Shown: positions 57,644 to 64,000 of the stretch, one piece after another
Layout of the letters: each line of letters begins with the position of its first letter
Numbering within the stretch: position 1 is the stretch's first letter
NCBI GenBank assembly: GCA_040755725.1
Contig: JBFMAI010000027.1
Span: 1 to 64,000, forward strand
DNA: 64,000 bases
DNA from: JBFMAI01 sp040755725
GTDB taxonomy: Bacteria; Planctomycetota; Phycisphaerae; UBA1845; Fen-1342
Direction of reading: 5' to 3'
Made by a program: the position numbers and the translations under genes
The notes under the pieces: model-generated
The model's database searches: none
Told to the model about the DNA's origin: nothing
What the model saw: the letters and a program-made list of their open reading frames with translations, nothing else

Positions 57644-60589
57644 CTAGGCTCCGGAGCTGGTGAACGTCGGGAACGCTTCGTCCTCAGCCTCTTTCTGGAT
57701 GATGATCTTGGCTTTGACGAGGATGAGCAGGGTGCGCGTGTCCTTGACGGTGGTCTGGTTGGTGAAGGCCCGCTTGAGCACGGGGATCTTGCTGAGGATC
57801 GGCACGCCGGCCTCGACTTCGATCTCGCCCACCTGCTTCAGGCCGCCGAGCAGGACCGTGCCGCCGTCGGGGACGGAGACCGTGGTCTGCAACACGGCGA
57901 ACGATTGGTCGGGGAGCATGATGAACGCACCGGGCGAATTGCCGCTGGCGCGCTGCACCTCGAACTTCTCGAAGGTCGGCTCGTCGCGCTGCTGGACCTG
58001 GAGGGTCAGTGTGACATAGCGGCGGTCGGCGCTGATGGTGCCCTCGACGTACATATTCACGCCGCTGTCGGCCTGGTTCTGGACGGGCTGGAAACCGACG
58101 GCACCCTCGGCCAGCCGCGGTTCGAGGCTGCCGACGTAGGACCGCGAACGGCCCACCGAGATCGAGGAGGCCTGCCCATTGAACAGGACCAGGCGCGGTG
58201 CCTGCACGATGCTGGACCGGGCGTTGGCCTGCGTGGCGCGGATCAGGAAGTCCACCTGGAGGTTATCCAGGAAGGAGCCGGCGATGTTCAGCGCCGGGGT
58301 CAGCCCGGATTGCGACGCGAACGAGCCCGGCACGCCCGTGTTCCGCGGTGCGACCAGCGACATCGAGCCCTGCTGCATCGAGATCGGCGTCATGCTGTCG
58401 ATCTGGGGGATGATCCCGCCGTTGGCCGGTACGAACCCCGGCTGATTGTAGGGCTGAAGCGGCACGGCCCCCGCCGTCATCGGTTGCCCGAACGCGGGCG
58501 AAATGGGGGTCCGACCGATGCGTGAGTAGTCGCGCGGCACCAGGACAATCGCACCCGTCGCGGGGTCCACGATCGCCCCGCCCTGGGGGTTCTGGGCCTG
58601 ATCGAAACCGGCACTGCCGGCGTTGAAGACGAAGTCGAGGTCGACGCCGAACTCCTCCAGGAAGTTCGAGGTCACGTTGAGGAAGCGGGTTTCGACGCTG
58701 ATTTGCAGCGCGCGGGTTTCGCGGAGCTGGCTAAGCAGGTCGGTCACCTGACGGTGGGCGTCCGAGGTGTTGTAGACGATGAGCTGGCCGTTCAGCTCGC
58801 GGATCGAGGCGTCGCCGCCGCCGGTCTCACGCCACGAATCCGGCTCGACCGTCTGGCGGATGATGTCGAGGATCTGCTCCACGAGCTGTTCGGTGCCTTG
58901 GCCCTGGTCCTCGGTCCCCTGGCCGCCCCCCTGGCCGCCGCCCTGGCCGAACATGCCGCCGCCGCCCCCGCCGCCGCCCTGCCCGCCTTGGCCCATGCCC
59001 TGCGTCACGTCGAAGGTGTTGGTGCGGGCGGCCCGCGGGATGTTCACCAGCAGGTCGCGGATGTCGTAGATCAAGACGAGCTTGTCGCGGTCCAGCTTCT
59101 CCTTGGTCGCGATGCGCAGCAGGCCCTCGCCGATGGCGAAAGCCAGCTCGGTGTCCCCGCCGACTTGCGACAGAATCTCCCGCAGGATCGTGCGGAAGCT
59201 CACGTTGCTCAGTTGCACCGTGACCGGCGCGTCCCGCCGGATGTCGAAAGCGTCCAGGTCCACCCAGTCCACCGCGAGGTTGACCTTGGTCATCTCGGCG
59301 AGGAACTCCATGACCTGCTCGAAGGGCGTTTCCTGGAACCGCACGTCCGGCACGCTCATGGCCAGTTGCCGGTTGAGCTCCACGTCGCCCAGCGCCTGCC
59401 CCGTGCTCAGCCCCAGCCGCGCCCGCTGCGCCGTCAGCTCCAGCCAGTTCCGCGGGTACATGACGTCCACATCCCACGGAATCAACGCCTCTTCCGCGTT
59501 GACTAGGGCCCGCCGCGTCTGCACGTTCAAGTCATGTTGCCAGCGGGCCTGGTGGTCGAACGATTCCAGGTCCTCCGCCCAATTGAGCTGGTAGCGGGCC
59601 TCGGCGTTGGCCGGGTCGATCCGCAGGATTTCACGCAGGACTTCCGCCGCCTCGCTGTACCGCCGCTCCCGTCGCAATTGCTCCACCGAGTTGAATAGTT
59701 GCAGCACCTTCTCGGCCTTCTGCTGCTCGATCTGACGGGTGCGCTCGGCGATGCGGCGGGCGATTTCGTCGCGCTGCTCGCGGGCCGTGGCGCGGGCGAA
59801 CTCATCCGCCGCCCGTTCCAGCTCCTGCCGCAACTGCAAGACCGCCTCGCGGGCGGTCTGATACTTCGAGATCGGTTCGGCGTAGTTGGCCGCCGCTTCA
59901 ATCGTCTGTAGCGCGGTGGCGACCTTCGTGCGGGCGGCGGCGAAATCGTTGTTGGTCATGTCAACCCGGGCCGCGGCCGACAGGGACTCGGCCATGGCCA
60001 CGGCGCGCTGCCACAGCAGCGCGTCACGAATCCGCAGCTCGTCCGTCGGCGTCAGCCGTCGCGGCTCCGACGGCGCCGCGGTCGGCACGGGCTCGGCAGG
60101 AGCTTCGGCCGGCGGCGGTTCACTTGGCGCGGCTTCCGTGACCACCGTCCCGTCGACCGTCTCGTCCGGGTGGGCCGCTTCGGCCAGCCGGCGCTTCTCA
60201 GCGATCCGGGCGCATTGGGCCGTGGCGCGGGCGCGGGCCGCGGCGGGCGCGTACCGGTTCCCCTCCACCGCGCGATAGGCCGACTCCGCCACGGACCAGG
60301 CCCCGACCTCGTAGGCGGCGTCCGCCTGGGCCAGGTCCTGCAAGGCCCGCTCGTGGCCCTTGATCGCGTCCGGCAGCAGGGCCAGCAACTCGTCGAGGCG
60401 GGCCCGTTCGGCGTCGCTCAAGGACTCACGGTCGATGGCCAAAAGCGCCTCCTGCGCTGCGATGTACTCCTGCTGCTCGAAGAGCGTGACCGCGGCCTGC
60501 ATGCGCTCGCTCTGGGCCGCCGCCAGGGGCAGCCAGCCACCCACGATCAGCACCGCCAGCCCGCTCCAGACTCGCACCGCCAATGACAT
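57644..60589 (-). CDS. secretin-family outer-membrane protein (GspD/PilQ-like) with N-terminal repeats
   Basis: This 981-aa protein has a signal peptide (LAVRVWSGLAVLIVGGWLPLAAA), then about 400 residues of helical, TPR-like repeats (for example EAAEVLREILRIDPANAEARYQLNWAE), then STN/secretin N-like domains (FQETPFEQVMEFLAEMTKVNLAVDW). A Gly/Gln-rich linker (about 529-563) leads to the secretin core (about 700-970), with GFQPVQNQADSG, VSVPDGGTVLLGGL and VPILSKIPVLKRAF. It should form a gated ring in the outer membrane for type II secretion or pilus export. Start 60589 follows AAGGAGAT. It lies just upstream of the YdjY gene. Confidence 0.88.
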   Translation of the reverse strand: MSLAVRVWSGLAVLIVGGWLPLAAAQSERMQAAVTLFEQQEYIAAQEALLAIDRESLSDAERARLDELLALLPDAIKGHERALQDLAQADAAYEVGAWSVAESAYRAVEGNRYAPAAARARATAQCARIAEKRRLAEAAHPDETVDGTVVTEAAPSEPPPAEAPAEPVPTAAPSEPRRLTPTDELRIRDALLWQRAVAMAESLSAAARVDMTNNDFAAARTKVATALQTIEAAANYAEPISKYQTAREAVLQLRQELERAADEFARATAREQRDEIARRIAERTRQIEQQKAEKVLQLFNSVEQLRRERRYSEAAEVLREILRIDPANAEARYQLNWAEDLESFDHQARWQHDLNVQTRRALVNAEEALIPWDVDVMYPRNWLELTAQRARLGLSTGQALGDVELNRQLAMSVPDVRFQETPFEQVMEFLAEMTKVNLAVDWVDLDAFDIRRDAPVTVQLSNVSFRTILREILSQVGGDTELAFAIGEGLLRIATKEKLDRDKLVLIYDIRDLLVNIPRAARTNTFDVTQGMGQGGQGGGGGGGGMFGQGGGQGGGQGTEDQGQGTEQLVEQILDIIRQTVEPDSWRETGGGDASIRELNGQLIVYNTSDAHRQVTDLLSQLRETRALQISVETRFLNVTSNFLEEFGVDLDFVFNAGSAGFDQAQNPQGGAIVDPATGAIVLVPRDYSRIGRTPISPAFGQPMTAGAVPLQPYNQPGFVPANGGIIPQIDSMTPISMQQGSMSLVAPRNTGVPGSFASQSGLTPALNIAGSFLDNLQVDFLIRATQANARSSIVQAPRLVLFNGQASSISVGRSRSYVGSLEPRLAEGAVGFQPVQNQADSGVNMYVEGTISADRRYVTLTLQVQQRDEPTFEKFEVQRASGNSPGAFIMLPDQSFAVLQTTVSVPDGGTVLLGGLKQVGEIEVEAGVPILSKIPVLKRAFTNQTTVKDTRTLLILVKAKIIIQKEAEDEAFPTFTSSGA

Positions 60590-60867
60590 CCGGATCTCCT
60601 TCGACGTTGACGCGCCGCGCTCGTTACCGCGCGCCGGCCGGTCCATCGCCGCGATACGAAGGCGCACGTATCGCACGTTCACCCGCCTTGCTCCGACCAC
60701 ACCGCTGCGGCCGGGCGGATGAACCGAGGAAGTCGGGCATGGGTACCCCATGCAACATCCGGGCGGCAGTGTAGTCCCCCACCCCCACCGACGCAACGGG
60801 CAATGTAACCCGGCGGCAAGCCGAATTGGACGCGCCCGCGGCCGCGCGCTCACTGGCCGACCAGGGC

Positions 60868-60873
60868 TATGAT
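60868..60873 (+). promoter_or_regulatory. -10 element directly before the copper ATPase gene
   Basis: TATGAT ends 5 bases before the ATG at 60879, so the message is probably leaderless or nearly so. No copper-responsive operator was recognised. Confidence 0.4.
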
Positions 60874-60878
60874 CTAGC

Positions 60879-63080
60879 ATGAGCCTCCCCCACACGGTTG
60901 AACTGCGGCTGGCGGGGCTACGCTGCGCCGGGTGCGTTCAAGCCGTGGAAGGGGCGCTTCGGCGTGTGCCCGGCGTCCGTGATGCCAGTGTCAACTTGGC
61001 CACTGGGCGGGCCACGGTGGAGCTGGTGGCCCCGCCGGAAACGGGGACCCCCGCGCACCTGGTTGCCGCCGTTCGGGCGGCCGGCTACGGCGCCGACTGG
61101 CTCGCCGGTGACGCACCGGCCGCGACCGCCGCCGGAACCGCGCCGCGCCGCCCACCGTATCGCTTGGTGGCGGCAGTGTTGCTGGGCGCCCCGCTGGTGG
61201 TTGCGCACCCCGCCGGCGTCATGGGGCACGGGTGGTGGCCGACGGAGGCGTCGCTCGCGGCCGTCCTCGGGGCGTGGGGGGTGCAAGCGGGATTGGCGAT
61301 TGCCGTGCTGGCGCTGGCGGGGGGGCCGATGCTGCTCGGCGCCGGGCGAGCGCTGCTGGTGGGGCGGGCGAACATGGACTTGCTCGTGAGCCTCGGGGCG
61401 TTGACGGCCCTCGGTGCCGGCCTGTTCGGCGCCGCCCTGGGCTGGCACGAGTTCATCCTCTTCGATGCGACCGTCATGATCGTGCTCTTTGTGGCCTTGG
61501 GGAAGACGATTGAGGAGCGCGCCCGCGCGCGGGCCCGCGGCGCGTTTCAAGCGCTGCTCGGTCGCCTGCCGCAGACCGCCTGGCGTGTGACCGCAACGGG
61601 TATCGAACGCGTACCCGCCGATACCGTGCGCGTCGGCGACCGCGTGCGCGTCCCGGCCCACGAAATCGTCCCGGTCGACGGTCAAGTGATCGACGGCCAG
61701 GCCACCCTGGACGAGTCGATGCTCACCGGCGAATCCCTGCCGGTCGAACGCGGCGCGGGGCAGACCGTCCTGGGCGGCACGCGCGTGGCCGAGGGAAGTG
61801 TGGACCTCCGCGCGACCGCCACCGGCCGGGGCAGCGCCGCCGCCCGCATGGTGCAACTCGTTGAGCAAGCCCTCGCCGCCAAGCCCCCCTGGCAACGGTT
61901 GGCCGACCGCGTCGCCGCCGTCTTTGTGCCGGTGGTGCTCGTGACGGCGGCGGCCACGTTCGCGGGGTGGAAATGGGGAGCCGGAGCGGACACGCTGTGG
62001 GCCCTGCAACGCATGATCGCCACGCTCGTGGTGGCCTGCCCCTGCGCGCTCGGACTGGCCATTCCCACCGCCGTCCTGGTCGGTACGACGCGGGCGGCGG
62101 AACAGGGTGTTCTGGTTCGTCATCCGGCCGCTCTGGAAGCCGCCGGGCACTTGCGGCACTTGCTGCTCGACAAGACCGGGACGCTGACGATCGGCCGGCC
62201 CGCCGTGACGGCGATCGAGCCCCACGATGGTCTCGGCGAAGACGACGCGATCCGACTGGCCGCTGCCGCGGAACAGGTCAGCAGCCACCCGCTGGCCCGC
62301 GCCGTCGTGAGTGCGGCGCGACAGCGCGGCCTGGCGCTGCCCGAGGCGACCGATCTTCAGACGCGGCCCGGCGGGGGCGTCCGCGCGCAAGTGGCGGGGC
62401 AAGTGGTCGTGGTCGGCAGCGCGGCGTGGCTCCGAGCGAACGGCGTCGAAACGGCCGGCCACGAAGAGCATGCCGACACCCTTGGGGTGGATGGGGCGAC
62501 GATCGTCTGGCTCGCCCGCCAGGGCCGCGTGGCCGCCCTGTTCAGCATCGCCGACCCCGTGCATCCCGAGTCAAGCGCTGCGCTGGCGAGCCTGCGTCGT
62601 CTCGGTGTTCGCCCGCGCATCCTCTCCGGCGATCGTCACGCCGCCGTCAGCGCCCTGGCCGGGCACTTGGGAGTCGCGGACTTCGAGGCCGAGCTCACGC
62701 CCGAGCAGAAGCTGGAGCGTGTGCGAGCGCTGGCGGCGACGGGCGCGCGAGTGGGCATGGTGGGCGACGGGATCAACGACGCGCCGGCTTTGGCGGCGGC
62801 GGACGTCGGCATCGCGATCGGCACGGGGGCGGACGTGGCCCGCGAGGCGGCGGACATCTGCCTGGTCGGGCACTCACCGCGGCTGATCGCGCGGGCGATC
62901 GAGCTGTCGCGGCGCAGCACGCGCATCATGCGGGAGAACCTGTTCTGGGCGGTGATCTATAACGCCGTCATGGTGCCCCTGGCGGTCTTCACGCCGCTGC
63001 CCCCCGCCTGGGCCGCCGCCGCCATGATGGCCAGCTCCCTCAGCGTCGTCGGCAACGCGCTGCGGCTGCGCCGCGCTTGA
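60879..63080 (+). CDS. copA: copper-translocating P-type ATPase
   Basis: This 733-aa P1B-type ATPase exports copper(I). One N-terminal heavy-metal domain has Cys16-x2-Cys19 (GLRCAGCVQAV). The membrane metal site is CPC in VACPCALGLAIP (about residue 388). The phosphorylation motif DKTGT is at about 430, the His-Pro motif is in SSHPLARAVV, and the hinge is MVGDGINDAPALAAADVGIA. TGES is in MLTGESLPVER. Length and order are normal. It is a single gene, divergent from the secretin gene, with no CopZ or CueR nearby. Confidence 0.94.
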   Translation: MSLPHTVELRLAGLRCAGCVQAVEGALRRVPGVRDASVNLATGRATVELVAPPETGTPAHLVAAVRAAGYGADWLAGDAPAATAAGTAPRRPPYRLVAAVLLGAPLVVAHPAGVMGHGWWPTEASLAAVLGAWGVQAGLAIAVLALAGGPMLLGAGRALLVGRANMDLLVSLGALTALGAGLFGAALGWHEFILFDATVMIVLFVALGKTIEERARARARGAFQALLGRLPQTAWRVTATGIERVPADTVRVGDRVRVPAHEIVPVDGQVIDGQATLDESMLTGESLPVERGAGQTVLGGTRVAEGSVDLRATATGRGSAAARMVQLVEQALAAKPPWQRLADRVAAVFVPVVLVTAAATFAGWKWGAGADTLWALQRMIATLVVACPCALGLAIPTAVLVGTTRAAEQGVLVRHPAALEAAGHLRHLLLDKTGTLTIGRPAVTAIEPHDGLGEDDAIRLAAAAEQVSSHPLARAVVSAARQRGLALPEATDLQTRPGGGVRAQVAGQVVVVGSAAWLRANGVETAGHEEHADTLGVDGATIVWLARQGRVAALFSIADPVHPESSAALASLRRLGVRPRILSGDRHAAVSALAGHLGVADFEAELTPEQKLERVRALAATGARVGMVGDGINDAPALAAADVGIAIGTGADVAREAADICLVGHSPRLIARAIELSRRSTRIMRENLFWAVIYNAVMVPLAVFTPLPPAWAAAAMMASSLSVVGNALRLRRA

Positions 63081-63120
63081 GCCGGCGCTCCAAACGCCGT
63101 GCGCGATTCGGCGGTACCTG

Positions 63121-63175
63121 CGGGGAGGGCCAGCCTGCCGGCGAGCTGCGGCTCGGCAGGAGCCTCGCCCTCCCG
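63121..63175. repeat. full copy of dispersed GC-rich palindromic repeat
   Basis: It runs from CGGGGAGGGCCAGCCTGCCG through GGCGAGCTGCGGCTCGGC to AGCCTCGCCCTCCCG. The arms are near-perfect reverse complements. It lies between copA and the convergent gene at the window edge. Confidence 0.65.
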
Positions 63176-63198
63176 CGCCGCCTTCTTACCCCGTTGAT

Positions 63199-64000
63199 TC
63201 AGTCCACTCCCACCACACGCAGCCGGATTTCGGCAGGCGCCACCAGCACCGGCGCCGCCGCGCCCTCACCGATCAACACCGGTGGCGGCAGCAGGCACAC
63301 GCCGGGCCGGACGGCCGACAGCAGGTGTTCCTGCGTGTAGCGCCCGGGCTTGAGCACGCCCAGGCTCGCGCGGACCTCGTCGGGCGGACCGCCCGCGACC
63401 GGACCGGGGAAGCGGCCAAAACGCGGCGAACTGACCACGGCTTGGCAGGTCGCCGGGACGCGCTGCGACCACTCGACCGCGCCGGCCGGCGGGCGCTCGA
63501 CCACGATCTCATCTTCCACCTTCAGCAACTGGCCCGGCAGGAGCCGGTCGGTTGGCGACCACGCCACCCAGTCCATCCGGCGGTGAGAGCACTGTCCGCC
63601 ATGTTCGTCGAGCAACGTGTCACTTCCCGAGGTAGGTTCTTGGTGGATCTCCGTCCAGACCGCCAGCCGCCGCTGCACTCGAATCGCCGCGTCGGCCGCC
63701 GCCGGCACCGGCGTTGGCAGTACTTCGTAGTCCGCGACGGCGCGTCGGCCAGCCCCGACCGCGCCGACTTCGGCCGCAACACGCCCCACGCCGACGTGGA
63801 CCGCTTCCACCTCCGCGTGCAACCAAGTGCGCCCGCCCGCAGGGAGTTCGACCGCGAGCGGCGCCGGCGACCCGGACGCCCCTTGGGCCGAACGCGCCTG
63901 CAAGCCGCGCCATGACTCCACGTGTAGCCCGTCGCCGGGATCAAATTGCAGCCCCACTTCGGTGGCCTGCGGTTGTCCGTTCTCGATCTCGATCGACAGC
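63199..64000 (-). CDS. unknown protein, 5' end beyond the window
   Basis: The frame is open to the right edge of the window, so this is the C-terminal part of a longer protein. The last residues before the edge read LSIEIENGQPQATEVGLQF. About 267 residues are visible, with many beta-strand-like stretches (for example VEDEIVVERPPAGAVEWSQR and APAEIRLRVVGVD at the end). No family or motif is recognised. It is convergent with copA. Confidence 0.6.
   Translation of the reverse strand, partial: LSIEIENGQPQATEVGLQFDPGDGLHVESWRGLQARSAQGASGSPAPLAVELPAGGRTWLHAEVEAVHVGVGRVAAEVGAVGAGRRAVADYEVLPTPVPAAADAAIRVQRRLAVWTEIHQEPTSGSDTLLDEHGGQCSHRRMDWVAWSPTDRLLPGQLLKVEDEIVVERPPAGAVEWSQRVPATCQAVVSSPRFGRFPGPVAGGPPDEVRASLGVLKPGRYTQEHLLSAVRPGVCLLPPPVLIGEGAAAPVLVAPAEIRLRVVGVD

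Noticed and set aside
1..64000. CRISPR arrays, rRNA genes and prophage modules
   Set aside because: No regularly spaced repeats, no rRNA-like sequence and no phage structural or integrase gene were seen.

Overview
The window is a high-GC bacterial chromosome segment that reads as Planctomycetota, probably a Phycisphaerae-like lineage. The evidence is four secreted proteins ending in the same paired dockerin-like module (D-L-N-C-D-G ... F-G-D-I-N-P-F-V), a PEP-CTERM exoprotein, a DUF1571 protein, a YdjY-domain protein, a pseudopilin-like exoprotein, many lipoproteins, futalosine-pathway menaquinone genes, and abundant palindromic intergenic repeats. The assignment is by inference; no rRNA or tRNA gene was recognised.

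Layout. 1-938 is gene-free and full of palindromes. 939-10.5 kb (mostly minus strand) holds a copper-site/CHRD/sugar-dehydrogenase/dockerin exoprotein, a STAS protein, a ROK kinase, ridA, scpA, a small inverted-repeat cassette carrying a GxxExxY (PDDEXK-like) gene, trpS, a kinase-like lipoprotein, a UbiD decarboxylase and a small Cys-rich protein. 10.6-18.6 kb holds ada, an ABC exporter pair interrupted by an ORF-less inverted-repeat element, rarD, a glycosyltransferase, a ribosome hibernation factor and a DUF1571 protein. 18.7-26.4 kb holds pntB/pntA2/pntA1, a large exoprotein, and an mqnA-mqnC operon in which both genes carry an in-frame copy of the same palindromic repeat. 26.6-31 kb is an accessory patch: two dockerin exoproteins, a frameshifted IS5-type transposase and a 39-codon remnant of an aspartate racemase. 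31.0-39.9 kb holds a histidine kinase/NtrC pair and then a five-gene cluster: a Cys-rich protein, NuoE-like, NuoF-like and ferredoxin-like subunits, and an FMN glutamate-synthase-like protein. 40.2-44.8 kb holds aat and an isoprenoid operon (polyprenyl synthase, dxs, squalene/phytoene synthase-like). 44.9-54.8 kb holds a dockerin protein, serS, RNase HI fused to a second domain, a zinc-ribbon coiled-coil protein, a lipoprotein, ndk, a cupin, a Tat-exported superoxide dismutase, a membrane glycosyltransferase, a PEP-CTERM protein and acpS. 55-64 kb holds a lipoprotein, a response regulator, a YdjY protein with a probable frameshift, a secretin, a copper P-type ATPase and the 3' part of an unknown gene.

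How it fits together. Menaquinone genes (mqnA, mqnC and a distant ubiD-family gene), transhydrogenase and the NuoEF-like complex point to respiratory and NAD(P)/ferredoxin redox balancing. dxs, polyprenyl synthase and the squalene-synthase-like gene feed quinone tails and triterpenoids. The secretin, YdjY, pseudopilin-like, dockerin and PEP-CTERM proteins indicate a heavy investment in the cell surface.

The most unusual signals are: (1) an in-frame palindromic repeat, encoding the shared peptide N-S-L-L-x-T-R-Y-S-E-L-A, inside both mqnA and mqnC; (2) a GxxExxY nuclease-like gene bounded by 34-bp terminal inverted repeats, with an ORF-less relative inside an ABC-transporter operon; (3) a NuoEF-type redox core partnered with an FMN glutamate-synthase-like protein that lacks the usual iron-sulfur cysteines but has a new N-terminal Cys cluster.
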